Assembly: GCA_947462335.1 (NCBI GenBank)
Contig: OX381713.1
Location: 17,724,381-17,788,380, forward strand
Reading direction: 5' to 3'
Length of the DNA: 64,000 nucleotides
Source of the DNA: Harmothoe impar
Lineage: Eukaryota; Annelida; Polychaeta; Phyllodocida; Polynoidae
In this document: piece by piece, positions 17,953 through 29,330 of the stretch
How the letters are laid out: the number at the start of each line of letters is the position of its first letter
Numbering within the stretch: position 1 is the stretch's first letter
Made by a program: the position numbers and the translations under genes
Notes under the pieces: model-generated
What the model saw: only the letters and a program-made list of their open reading frames with translations
Told to the model about the DNA's origin: nothing
Databases searched by the model: none

Positions 17953-19560
17953 TCCCCAATTGACCACCTCCACCTACATTGTAAGGCAGAGTTGTGGCAT
18001 AGCTCCCAGATAGAGTCTATGTACATTTCACTTAACTGCCGTTAGGTGGACGACACACATGTGACAGGTTACATAAGTCTCTCCCAAAGTGTCACACACC
18101 CTCCAGACCGGCAGGTGACGCCTATAAGCCAGCATGTATATCATGTGTGCATATTGATGTATAATGCCTCCCCAGCGGATATTATCTACATATGCAAGGC
18201 ATGTAGTACCTGCAGGACAACATCCCCATTGTCATCTAGCCTCTAACCCCTTCAAGACATTTGTCCCTGTGTCTGAGAGGTTCCAGGGCCTATTGTATAA
18301 CATGTAACCGTCTCAGGTGGGGACAAGGGTTGTGTACAACATCACAGGGGGATCCGGATGTAGGCCCCAAGGCTTGACTATATTGTATACTTATTTGTAC
18401 TACACTATTGGGATAGGTACAACAGAGTGAAAACTGTGTACATTGTTGTACTTGTTGTCATTATTATGATAAATTCTATGTGAGTGATTCCAACCCAAGC
18501 ACTTCCAGTTCATATAGCACTGTGCATGTGTTGTTAGGTGGGGGGGGGGGGGGGGGGGAGTTATTTGGTCAAATTGGAGTTACGATTGCAAGAAAGACTT
18601 ATCCTAAAATATGTGTAACGACCCTAATTAATTTGATTTAATTTGATTTAATTCGTTTCATTCCGCGAGGCTTCTACTGACTTGAAACATGCATGAAATC
18701 ACCTCTGGCGAGTATTATAAAAATAGGCTGCACTGAACTGAGCTATTTTAAAGTTTTAAAAAATCCATCCAATAGCTATGACATTGTTTTTGTGTGAGAC
18801 CACTTATACACTTTCCTTCCTTAGATATTCTCAAATCCCCATAGCTGAGTCTAATACAGTCACTGGTCAGTTACCTTGGTAGGGGCGGGGGTGGGTGGAT
18901 GGGCAATTTGTTTTGCTGATCATTAAAGTGCAATGGACTGTTATTCAAAGAAATTATAAATGTCATTTTTGCCCACATGGGATTACTTTTCACAAAATAG
19001 TAATTTTGCATATAAAAGTGTAAAATTGGTTGCCCTAGTAACCAAATTTCATATCCGTTCTATATTGCACTTACATCATATGAAATATCAATTTCAGCTC
19101 TGAATGATCTTGAAAAAGAATATGAAGTATACAAAATATATTTCATCCCTTGGGAGGCTGCAACCTGATGTTCATATTTACCAGACAACCTCACGGGAAG
19201 CAATCACCCACTTTCTAAATATAGTTATATTGTTATATTGCTTGGCAGATTTTTCATATGGCAAATTATGGTTTGAGAGTAGTCTGAATTCTAAGATTAT
19301 TGGGTTTATTGTCAAATTACTGCCATTTCCTTATGGTAGCTGTTAAAGATTCACTTTTCCTTCAAAAAAAGACATTAGTTACTACGTACTCCAACTGATA
19401 GATCTAGATAAAAGACACCAAATTACCTATAGAAATCTGGATAGGTCATGAATATATATATATTGTGCGCATAGAATCCTAGTCTAAGTTAGAATAATCT
19501 AAAGTGACATTATCAAAATTATGAACTTGTGATTGTGAACTTGACATACACTTTCACCAA
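17953..19560. other. Non-coding interval
   Basis: No supported gene. A poly(G) run of about 21 bases lies at 18539-18559; short AATTTGATTT repeats lie at about 18628-18655. Confidence 0.4.
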
Positions 19561-19599
19561 ATGACCCCATGGGAGACTGGCAGATATTAAAAAGTTTAT

Positions 19600-20660
19600 T
19601 TCTAAAACAGGATTATTTTCTTGGAGACTTTACTCTTAAATGTCTCTCCACAAACTAGTGTGTCCATTCTCCACATGTGAATGCCAATTTCTTGGATAAT
19701 AAGTGACTGGTCCCTAAGGCCAATGTCTATTTAACTCTCTGACAGGGCCTGATTCTGGTTAAACCAATACCCCTTCAGCTGGACGGGACCACATCAGACA
19801 AACACAGCCCCTATGGACACAACCTTCTCCAGGGTGTGATTCATCAAAGTGTGACTGCGATTGCAATTACGATTGAAACATGGGGCTGCAACTCTGGCTG
19901 ACTGATGTCTTCTGGTAAAGGTATACATGAAGCTGCTGCCTTTCTGTATTATCATTATAACGTGCCAAACTCCCCGAAACAATGAATTATTATAATAATT
20001 TTATGAATATAATTTACTTGGGAGTCTGTATGTCTACCGGTACTACATAGGTTTACACCACAGTCACGATTAAACTGTTAATTTTTGCTGAGAGTGCAGA
20101 GTGATACAATCTTATTGGTCTGCTGTTTATATAATGTATCACATATCGTTTAGGGATATGTTTGTGTGATAATGAGGTTATGACCATATGGCTAAGTCAG
20201 GTCATTGGGTGTCGTCACTTCAGGTGTGGTTGAGGGAGAAAAACGCACAATTCTTTCAGTATTTTTAGCTAAAGATTGTAGCTTTACAGCTACACTAATA
20301 GATTAAACCAAAATATAGTATTGTATATGAGTGTTAGAGCTACTGCCCTGTAAGTCTAATTCTATTTGCAAATAATTACAACCAAAATTGGCTATTTCTG
20401 GGAGTCTTTTAGAGTCTATGTTTCAGCAAGTCTAGATTACCCGGCTAGTCCTCAATATCATCCCAGTCACCATGTGTTGTTAAAGATCGTATAATATGAT
20501 GTCAATAGCTCTCAGCCTGTCTTGTGCCTTCCTATTCACTGAATCTCCAATTTGCCTCATGCTGACTGCACATTGTCAAGGAGATGATACGGCTGCCGGC
20601 CTTGTCTCTAGGTTATGGATCTGCCATTGAGGAAATAGACAGAGCTGCACGCTAAAGTGA
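19600..20660 (+). repeat. Duplicated block A2 (matches 27280-28500)
   Basis: Direct similarity runs through TGTCTCTCC, GACTGGTCCCT(A/T)AGGCCAATG, CTCTCTGACAGGGCCTGATTCTG, CCCCATGGACACAA-type sequence, TTTGACTGCGATTGCAATTA, and later TTGTGCCTTCCTATT. The order matches block B, after block A1/B1. Confidence 0.75.
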
Positions 20661-20664
20661 CTGA

Positions 20665-20763
20665 GTCAGTGGTTATTGCATGAGTGGTGCTAGGGCCGTA
20701 TTGCACGATGGCCGTAGGCCGAGTGCAATACGGCCCTAGCACCACGAGTGCAATAACTACTGA
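20665..20763. repeat. Foldback (inverted-repeat) element with perfect 23-bp core arms
   Basis: Arms 20684-20706 and 20723-20745 are perfect reverse complements (GTGGTGCTAGGGCCGTATTG...). The pairing continues outward imperfectly through TCAGT.GTTATTGCA. The loop is 16 nt. Confidence 0.9.
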
Positions 20764-20828
20764 CGAGGGCACTTTTAAGTGACGCTCTGTATTTATTTCA
20801 GGGTATTTCTATCTAAAATAGATTTTCA

Positions 20829-20985
20829 GTCCATGTTTGCTTACTTCCGCGGTGTTTGTTTACTTCCGCGGTGTTTGTTTACTTCCGTCGGCCGCCATTT
20901 TGAATTTCGCGCAGGTCACGTGACCCTCGGGAGCGTGAAATACGGGAGCAGCGTGAAATACAGCCTAGGGTTATTTCACGCTCCC
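20829..20985. repeat. GTTTGTTTACTTCCG tandem repeats and GGGAGCGTGAAATA inverted pair
   Basis: Three copies of a 19-bp GTTTGTTTACTTCCGCGGT-type unit (20837-20890). An inverted 14-bp pair follows at 20929-20942 and 20972-20985. Likely part of the same foldback-type repeat family. Confidence 0.6.
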
Positions 20986-21197
20986 CTCACATACGGCCCT
21001 CCCATAGGTTTAACCTTGATAGTCCGTATTCACCATGAAATAATAGTCCGCATATGACAACCTTCTCTTATGCGTTGTTGTGCAAACAATTGTCAGTGAA
21101 TTTCTGTCATTACCAATTTGGCAACCGGTACCATGCCAGCCATACTTCCCCCACGGCCATTAGGAAATTATCTTTATTTTTTATGGATACAAACTAC

Positions 21198-21262
21198 ACT
21201 ATGCTTAAGTACAGGCTGCGCCGTATTCAATGGTGCCATTGAATACGATGTGCCGTATTCCA
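21198..21262 (+). repeat. Palindromic dispersed repeat, left copy flanking the recombinase
   Basis: CTATGCTTAAG, then the 24-bp near-palindrome GTATTCAATGG..CCATTGAATAC (21223-21246), then GATGTG.CCGTATTC. The same arrangement recurs in direct orientation at 24465-24531. Confidence 0.8.
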
Positions 21263-21410
21263 GGGGGCATGGCCACGCCCGAGGGTCGTCACGATGCCCG
21301 AGGGTCGTCGTGACGACCGAGGCTCGTCGTGACGTCACGAGGACGGAAAAAGTAGTCCCGGTCATCATATTTGCAGCGTCTTCAAGGTGAAGAGTCTGAT
21401 TTTGGCAAAT

Positions 21411-23416
21411 ATGTGTCCTAAACCCCCCGAAAAAATGCCCGAGGGGCCTACAGTGTCATTTTTTACTGTGAATCCAACCTTCACAGAGTGGCAGGCTGCA
21501 CACCCATGGTCTGGAGCAAGTTTATCTAACCCCCCCGGTTCAGTGACGACCAGCAACTCGCCATCGTCAACTCTGACGACGATCAACATGGCTACTACAC
21601 CCTCGCCCCCAGCCCTCGGGCTTATACAACCCCCTCTGCTGCTGGGAAACGACGACTTACATGATTTTGTAATGTCAGCTAAGAATGTCAACACGTCTAA
21701 GAAGACCCGACAGGTGTGTATTGGGATTTTTTTTTTTTGGGGGGGCGTGTTGTGTACTTTAAAAGTATCATTGTTTGTTCATTTTTTGAGACGCTGATGA
21801 ACTTTTTCCACACAGAATTTCAGGCATTTTCAAATAAGTCATTTATAATTTACTAATCTATACATTTCTTTCATTTCAAGGTGGTCAATGCGTTCCAAGC
21901 GTGGCTAAGTAAGTTCTGCCAGGAAAATGGCCCATACATACCATAATGGCAGGGGAGCTAGATGGGTTTATAGCCAACTACCTACCCCTTAAAAGGAAAA
22001 AGAACGGTGAGGAGCACGAACCAGATACGCTGACCTCCATTCACAAAGGAATTCTAGGTAAACTATTATAGGATTAATTTATTTTTTAAATCTAATATGG
22101 TTTTTATAAAAAGAAAAGTGTTATTTTAGAGACGTATTTTTATGAGTAAGTTAGGAACACAGTTTATGATTTTATGATGTTTTTCCTTGAATAAACAGCC
22201 CCTTAAATATTTGTTTCCCCCTTTTTTTCAGGCACTTGAAGGAGAAGAGGTACCCTGTTGACCCCCTCACTCATGAAGAATTTGAAATGTCAAGGGGAGT
22301 GCTGTCGTCAAAACGAATCAAATTGAAGGAAAGTGGTAAAGGCAATAGGCCAAATAAAGCTGAGTGTATTGATGACGAGGAGATGCGCCAACTTTGGGAA
22401 ACTAATGCTCTAGGCACCTCCAGCCCCCGCCATCTTCAGTATACGTTATACTTCATATTAACCATGGCTTTTGGTCAGCGAGGGGCTCATGAAGCAAAGC
22501 AAATGTATTGGGGTGATGTGGAGCTGCTTGAGGACGCAGAGGGTACTCCATATTTGGAATTCAACGAGAAAGTGACAAAAACTCGTCAGGGCAATAGTGA
22601 TCCTCGTCCCTTCCCCCCGAAAATTTTCGCTACAAATGATGACCATTGTCCAATCTTTCTATATCACATGTTCAAGAACAGGAGGCCAATGCAACAGATG
22701 CAGGAGGATTCTCCATTCTATCTAACCCCCCTTCCTGGAGCCACAATGCAGGACGACGTAGCATACAAATGTGGAGACGGCATGGGGGTCAACACTCTAA
22801 GTAAAATCGAGTTCGTTTGCAATGCTGGAGGGCTGGTAGGTAGAAAGACGAACCACAGTCTGCGTAAGACCAGTTGTCAAACTCTAATGGCAAACAATGT
22901 CCCCCCTGTTTTGGTTGCCCAGTTGAGTGGACATAAGAATTTGCAGTCATTGAACGCCTACACGAGTGCCACAAGAGAGCAGCAACGCGCCATGTTCAAC
23001 ATCATCACGGGGAAGGGAAAAAGTAAAAGAAACCTACCTTCTGCCATGGGCGCACCGCCTGTTAAAAGGCTCGGCATGTCCTGTGAGGGTGGATCCGGGG
23101 ATAATCCTCCAGTGCAAGTACTCCAGGGGGTGACCAACCCTACTTGCAAACCAATGGATCTGGGCATTCAGCAGTGGGGGACAGCGACCCCGGCCCAAAC
23201 GCAAATTTGCCTTCAGCCATTGTCAACAATTGTGATCCTGCACCGCGCCATGGCCCCTCCTCGAGCCAAGTGTCCCATGTTGATCAGCTCGCACAGTCCG
23301 CAAGAGGGATGTTTGCCAATGCAACCATAACTGGAAACATTAACCTCACCTTCAACTACAATGTGTGCAACTCTACAGGCGTGACAACAAATATGGATGC
23401 CGTGATGGCTGATTAA
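21411..23416 (+). pseudogene. Crypton-type (DUF3504/KIAA1958-like) tyrosine recombinase, three exons, frameshifted
   Basis: Exon 1 (21411-21713) ends at CAG|GTGTG. Exon 2 (21881-22057) follows a TTTCATTTCAAG acceptor. Exon 3 starts at 22232 after a poly-T/CAG acceptor. Exon 3 holds all catalytic residues of a tyrosine recombinase: Arg in FGQRGAHE (residue 82 of the frame opening at 22236), HSLR (207/210), GHK (233) and Tyr in SLNAY (242). These catalyse DNA strand cutting and rejoining in Crypton transposons and their domesticated relatives (KIAA1958, ZMYM, QRICH1). Exon 2 changes frame around 21945-21965, the exon 2/3 phase does not fit, and the usual C-terminal tail (GNINLTFNYNV) lies in another frame (23144-23413). 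So this copy appears decayed, although the catalytic exon is open for 364 codons. Confidence 0.8.
22236..23330 (+). CDS. Open catalytic frame of the Crypton-type tyrosine recombinase
   Basis: 364 codons without a stop encode the DUF3504-type recombinase core: an N-terminal SAM-like/core-binding stretch (1-50), then the catalytic domain (about 55-255). No ATG is at the start, because it is an internal exon. After about residue 300 the frame loses family resemblance, which reappears in the +2 frame. Confidence 0.75.
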   Translation: MKEKRYPVDPLTHEEFEMSRGVLSSKRIKLKESGKGNRPNKAECIDDEEMRQLWETNALGTSSPRHLQYTLYFILTMAFGQRGAHEAKQMYWGDVELLEDAEGTPYLEFNEKVTKTRQGNSDPRPFPPKIFATNDDHCPIFLYHMFKNRRPMQQMQEDSPFYLTPLPGATMQDDVAYKCGDGMGVNTLSKIEFVCNAGGLVGRKTNHSLRKTSCQTLMANNVPPVLVAQLSGHKNLQSLNAYTSATREQQRAMFNIITGKGKSKRNLPSAMGAPPVKRLGMSCEGGSGDNPPVQVLQGVTNPTCKPMDLGIQQWGTATPAQTQICLQPLSTIVILHRAMAPPRAKCPMLISSHSPQEGCLPMQP

Positions 23417-23980
23417 CTAGATTCCGTCTTGATTGTGTTGTGTTCAAAATGGCCATCTCCCGCCGTTTTGAGGAGACGCCAGATTCCCGGATGTTCCGAG
23501 TGATTTTGAAAAAAATAAATTTTCATCGTTCCAGTTAAAAATGTGTTTTGTTTACTTGATATGGATGCTTGACGATAAAAAATAATATTAACTATATTAT
23601 AAAACACTGATTGCAGACGAAAATATAAGAAAACTTAATTATAAAAAAGTACGAAAGTAAATAGTGGCTTCCGAAGATGGCCGAGTGTCGCCGAGACGTA
23701 AAAACATAGTTCCTTTTTTAAAGAAATGCAAAATGGCCAATTATACGCCAATGTAATCATGCAAAATGGCTTCTTTGCATTTAATTTATATTATAGAATA
23801 GAAATATTGTCTGATTTAACGATTTGGATAATTAATCGGGGAAGAAGCGAGAATTTCGCTCAAAAACAATGGCTAACTGTCCGCGCATGAATATCAGCCT
23901 CGGTTTGGATTTGTTGACATAGCAACAAGACAAGATGGCGATTGTGGGCTCGTTTTGCTTGGATTTCGGCCAAGAATTAG
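23417..23980. other. Non-coding interval after the recombinase
   Basis: No supported gene; AT-rich sequence with repeated AAAATGGC(C/T) words. Confidence 0.4.
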
Positions 23981-23984
23981 TAAA

Positions 23985-24100
23985 TATTGTTGAGTTTCCT
24001 TCATCCTGCGGCTTCGTGGGAGCCGTTCCCAGCACACACTCGTGAAAATACGGCCTGTCGGAATCGATGGTTGTTGGCATTTGTCTATGTCTCTCCTCCG
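23985..24100 (+). repeat. Half-copy of the CTGCGGCTTCGTGGGA foldback family
   Basis: CCTGCGGCTTCGTGGGA, CACTCGTGAAA and TGTTGGCATTTGTCTATRT occur in the same order as in the right arm of the foldback at 24586-24735. Confidence 0.7.
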
Positions 24101-24464
24101 AAATGTAATTCCTTTAAATATTATGTGAAAAAGATTGAATTTAGAGAATTAGTAAAATGCATTTGTTTGAAATTCTTCCATATACACCAGACTGTTCCAT
24201 GAGTAAATACTCGTTCAGATTGAGTGTACAGCTTTTGTTTAGGAACAAATATCACCCTAGATTCAGCATACAGTTATCCGTAGTTAAACCCAGATGATGC
24301 CTACAATACTATCGCAAGAGGATAGATCCCCAGAGCCAAGGTAAGATATAATTTAATAGGAACCGTAGATCTGCAGCCACTGCAAGGGTTTCTCTTTCTA
24401 TGCTGGATAACTAAGGCTGATAGGTTTAAAAACTATAGTTTATTTTTTGGAAATACAAGATTTC

Positions 24465-24531
24465 CTATGCTTAAGCACTGGATGGCCGTATTCAATGGCA
24501 CCATTGAATACGATGTGGCCGTATTCAATGG
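24465..24531 (+). repeat. Palindromic dispersed repeat, right copy flanking the recombinase
   Basis: Direct repeat of 21198-21262, with the near-palindrome GTATTCAATGGCACCATTG... at 24488-24511 and an extra GTATTCAATGG afterwards. Confidence 0.8.
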
Positions 24532-24585
24532 GCTAAGAAAAAGGAGTTTTCCCTTAATAAAATGGCTTCAAATAAAAAAATAAAC

Positions 24586-24735
24586 ACAAATGCCAACTAC
24601 ATTGATACCGCTCTGATGAATTTCACTCGTGGGGGCTGGGGCGCATCCCACTCAGCCTGCGGCTTCGTGGGATACTGCCCCAGCCCCCACTCGTGAAATA
24701 CAACAGAGACGGTATCAATGGGCGTTGGCATTTGT
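24586..24735. repeat. 150-bp foldback element
   Basis: Arms of about 65 bp pair from ACAAATGCCAAC...ATTGATACC to GGTATCAAT...GTTGGCATTTGT. They contain the near-perfect GGGGGCTGGGGC / GCCCCAGCCCCC core and leave a short TCAGCCTGCGGCTTC loop. Confidence 0.85.
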
Positions 24736-25079
24736 CTATATATCTTTAGATGAATCCAATATTTTCATTTGATTGATGATTGATTGATTTAGGGGTTGAA
24801 ATAGTCAATCATTATGGGTCATACAAAATCATAGAGAGTTTGGTAATGTGTCTTGGTTAGAGACTCCCAGTTACCTATGCATTATCTACTTCATACTGCA
24901 AATGCGCATTCTACTTCAGACCACAACATGGGCAACATTGTTACATATAAGTGTGAAATGTAAAGCACCGGACTCACTATGCCATTTTTAGCAGACTCAA
25001 CCCAACCCAAATGGACAGTCTTATCAAAATTGCCTGGCCTGTCTGATGGGGTTGTGTATCCCAAACCCTTCCAATTCGG

Positions 25080-25840
25080 TTTGGTGTGGGTGCCACAGAG
25101 GTGTGGGCGGGGCATAAAATGACAGCTTGAATCCCATTTAGCAGAAATAATGATGTAGCCCTACCCACTAATGGAGGTACCCTAGAGGTCATTAGTGGTG
25201 ACATGCTGGGCTGAATAGAAGCCTTGCTGGGCCACCACTGGGTGTGTGGGCCTGCTCCAAAGTTCCCTTTGAATCATTAGATTCACTTGACGAGCACCTC
25301 TGGGGAGTGGCTCAGAGACATCATGCTGTATCAACTATAATAAACTGTGTGAGACTCTGAGGGAGACAGTTGTCTTTGTGGCTAATATTAGACCAGCATT
25401 GCTGCCCCAGCATGAATTTTGCACAGTAATGTATGGGTTCTATAGAAATGTAACTGTAAAATAACTTGTAAGCTCTTGTCTGTCAAGCAAAGATAACAAG
25501 GTGCATAAAGTACAAATTGCATAGTGTTACCTGCTATTTATCTCCTAGTCTTCTTGTAGTTTTTTAGAAATATGTTTATTGACAACATCTCATATCAATT
25601 GATACGGTCTTCCGATGTAGTCTCGAAAACAGGGACGATACATTGTGTGAGACATTACCAACATGTAAATAAGAAGTAATGAAAAAAAAGAAGCTAAATT
25701 ATGCCCGAATAACTTATGCTAGATCAATGGATGTTCTTTCATGATTCATGTTTAATAGTTTCTTCCCCCAATAACGAGATGTATGATGTATCTCGAGACC
25801 ACCATCACCACAGCAGCTTCTCGAAGACTTAAATTAAGAA
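25080..25840 (+). repeat. Duplicated block B1 (matches 14700-15300)
   Basis: Direct counterpart of block A1. Relative to A1 it carries about 185 bp of extra sequence (about 25570-25755) before the shared TTTCTTCCCCCAATA. Confidence 0.75.
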
Positions 25841-25904
25841 TACCTGTCAAATGACATTAAAATTATTTCTGACACACATTTAGAATTGTCTGATAATGAA
25901 GCAG

Positions 25905-26070
25905 ACTGGCAGGCTTGCAGGCTTGTAGGCTGGCAGGCTTGCAGGCTTGCAGGCTTGCAGGCTTGCAGGCTGGCAGGCTGGCAGGCTTGCAGGCTTGCAG
26001 ACTGGCAGGCTGGCAGGCAAGCAGGCTTGCAGGCTTGCAGACTGGCAGGCTTGCAGGCTTGCAGGCTGAG
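25905..26070 (+). repeat. 8-bp minisatellite (GCAGGCTT / GGCAGGCT)
   Basis: About 20 units of two related octamers. Neither carries stops, so short ORFs appear on both strands; they are not genes. Confidence 0.95.
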
Positions 26071-27270
26071 TATAATAAATTGCTTTACTCAAATCAATGC
26101 TAATCTGGTAGGACCACCAACATCCCTCTACTAATGGGAATTATCATTAATTATACTAAACCCCACCAACATAATTGGCTAAACTAGTACATGATTACTG
26201 TATTGCTATGGACTAGAACAATCTAAGCAGATTTTACCAAGCCAAATTCCAAGTTGCCAAGTTGAAATGATCTGAAATAAATGCAAAATCAATTCCGCCA
26301 AGCCCTTGTACCATTGTTTAGAGAACAGAAATCAACAATCTTCACGTTTGTTATGCTATACCATACAGTGGCCGGCTCGGGACCAGAGAATCTTACAGGC
26401 GAGCAGACAGTCAATATATGAATAAGGAATTGCTTGTTGTATTTATGAAATGGTACTTGATACATTTACAGTATGTCATATTGCACGATTTGAGGGTTGG
26501 ATCCTACATTAGTACGATCAGTGTGAAATAATGATACATGTGCTACATATAGACACCTCTATTTATAAGTCTAAGAATGGATATAACAATATCTTCACTG
26601 GAGGTCTTCTGTTTTGACTCAAGGTTGGGTCTACGTTGAAGTAGATGCCTATGTGCAATACTTGATGCATACATTGGCTCACTAGTGAGGGCTACTAGTA
26701 GTCTCTTCAAAACACTACACTGAAATGAAATAAATAATGAATTAATTTAAATATAAATATCTAAATATAATAATAATTTTCAATGCTCCAGACACACCAC
26801 CTTTAGCCGTAAACACTTGACCGATAAACACAATAATATGCTAAATGCTTGAATTTCTAAACATTTTTTTCTCCAAGGTATATGGATGTCTAAACGCGTT
26901 CCTGAACACATACATTTTTAAGCACTGAGCTAAACATATTATGGGCCTAAACAGTCATGTTTAGGAACATATCGTGTGGACCTGAGTTGCAATAATACCC
27001 TTGAATTATGGGATAATCATGTACATAAGAAAACAGGGATTGAGGATAATAATAGAAATATGAATTAAGTTTGGGCAAAGTTGGAGTTCAGGTTAGATTT
27101 GCACTGTTTGAAAACTTCATCAGTTGTTTGGAAATCTAAAGCAACCTCAGCCAGCTGCCTCACTCAGCATGCACTATGACATTCAACCCTCTCAGCGCCC
27201 TTATCGGACGGGAAATAACCACTTTCTTTACCTTCCCCCGACTATTTAACCCTTTATTAAAATGGAATTA
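26071..27270. other. Non-coding interval
   Basis: No supported gene; AT-rich, with TAAACA-type words at 26800-26970. Confidence 0.4.
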
Positions 27271-27279
27271 TTACATTGG

Positions 27280-28500
27280 AGATGTTTTACTCCTTAATGT
27301 CTCTCCGCAAATGGGCGTGTCCAGACTCCAGACGTGAATACCAATTGCTTGGATATTAACTGACTGGTCCCTTAGGCCAATGTCTATCTAACTCTCTGAC
27401 AGGGCCTGATTCTGTTTAACCAATACCCCTTTAGGTCCACATCAGACGCCCACCATCCCCATGGACACAAATATCTCCAGGCACTGCAATTTGTCAAAAG
27501 TTTGACTGCGATTGCAATTATGTTTGAAGAGATTTAAGGTTGGTTACTGTGGCTACCAGATGTCTTCTGGAAAAGGTACACATAGAGGTATTGTTTTCTG
27601 TATTGCGATTATCACGAGTCAGTATACCAAAATAAGCTGCATAATATTACACTCCAACTTCAATCCTTTCAAGATGAAGATATTGATAAACCATCACCCC
27701 TTGAAACTCTTAAAGAACAAAGAGTGCAAAGTGATAAAATCTTATGTTTGGTTGCCACAGACTATTGTATGATGTCCCGTACAATTAGAGACCTATAGTA
27801 AAGCATGACATCTAAACACTCATTGTCGCTAAAACCACTCTCACGAGGCAGTGCTTGACTTTCACATGAGGGTGGTTTTAGCGACAATGACGCTGACTTT
27901 TCTGAGTGTGTACTTGGGTCACACATATAGCGGGGGGTTTAAAGGAGGCTTGATCTGAGTGAGGTAGCAACTGTCCTGGGAGTCTATTCATATCAGCATC
28001 ATTGCATATTAAATGAGTTCGAAATCTGATGACACAGTTGGGAATTCATTGCTGCATTAACTCAAGGTAACTACAATTTACCAGGGTGTAGTAAGTATGG
28101 GATGTCCTGATGGTTAAGCAGCTACTGTCGGAATGAGGCTGTATCCATTTTGAAAGCCACTGGTGCCCTAGGACAGGGTCACTGTCAATTCCCCATTTGC
28201 CGTTCAAATGTATACAGTTGTTTTATCATCATTGACCTTCAGAAAGTAGGACCAAGTGATATCACATTACCCAAGGTGATAGTTATCACTCACGACGTCA
28301 CGCAGGGGTCAACAGCTGTCAGACTGTCACCTTGTGGATAAGCTGTCATAAAGGCTGTTTTGTGCCTTCCTATTGGTTGTCTCTCAGATTGCCAGACAGT
28401 GCCTGCGTATTGCCAAGGTGATATTGTCCACAGCAAACACTATGGCTTCCACCCTGGTTCTTTTATTTTTTAGTCAGTTTGCCTTGAAGGATAGAGTCTA
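27280..28500 (+). repeat. Duplicated block B2 (matches 19600-20660)
   Basis: Colinear counterpart of A2, lying after B1 as A2 lies after A1. It contains the foldback at 27820-27890, which is not in A2. Confidence 0.75.
27820..27890. repeat. Foldback element with 24-bp arms (23/24 matched)
   Basis: 27820-27843 (TCATTGTCGCTAAAACCAC...) pairs with 27867-27890 around a 23-nt loop. Confidence 0.9.
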
Positions 28501-28999
28501 GAGAGGATATGCCATCCTCGAACCATGCCAGCCCTGCATACTCCATGGACATTTGGGAATGAACTCAAAATTAGTTTAGACCTGGATTGAAATATTAATT
28601 GACAGACCCTTAGTGGACAGGTGAGCTCATTTAGATTTGACATAATAAAATTATTCCGTTTGATAATCCTCTAGATTCAGCATGTTGTTGTTGTTGGTAA
28701 ATTTTATTACTGGCAAAAAATTCGTAGCATACACTGGACGATTTTAATTTGATTGCCAAGAAGTAGTAAAAGCTAATACTTCATAGAGGGTAGATAGTTA
28801 ATATATTTGCAGATATTTAGTTCTTTGCTCGCCAAGTGTCTATCAATATTTATAGTCTCACGAATGTCTGTAAGTCAGTAGATAGCGTTCTCTAAATATT
28901 AGGTACTGTAATGATATGACACTACATGTGATTGACAGAGTACTGGTGAATAACTCAGTTCAGTTATTGGTACTGGTCGTGCCATTGGGAACGAGTGCT

Positions 29000-29330
29000 T
29001 CAAACGCGCAGTGGTACATCAGGCAGCCTCTTCACCGCGTTCAGGAACTGGGTGTTGTTGTCTAGCTTCTAGGTTTCTGCATCCAGTGCGTTCCAGAGAG
29101 GTAGGCCACGACATAGTGGGGATCTTTCGTAGATGTCCTTTTTTATTCTCATAATTTTCAGTTGGATCTTGTCATTGCCGCGCAGAAGTCTTGGTCTTTG
29201 CAAAATGTTTTCATCAATCTTAGACCGTTTGTGCAGCAGACACAGCAGTTGTCTGTTGCGAGTGGTCTCCACTGTGTTGACCTTCATGGTTCTGTGAAGG
29301 TTCATGACGTCCACACCCCGGGGGCATGCA
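29000..29330 (-). pseudogene. LINE remnant, C-terminal end of RT ORF
   Basis: Minus-strand frame with IKKDIYERSPLCRGLPLWNAL, the C-terminal motif of Jockey/CR1-group LINEs, preceded by an Arg-rich stretch. Broken by stops on both sides. Confidence 0.7.

Noticed and set aside
25880..26134. ORFs on both strands reading Gln-Ala-Cys-Arg-Leu-type repeats
   Set aside because: Octamer minisatellite without stops.
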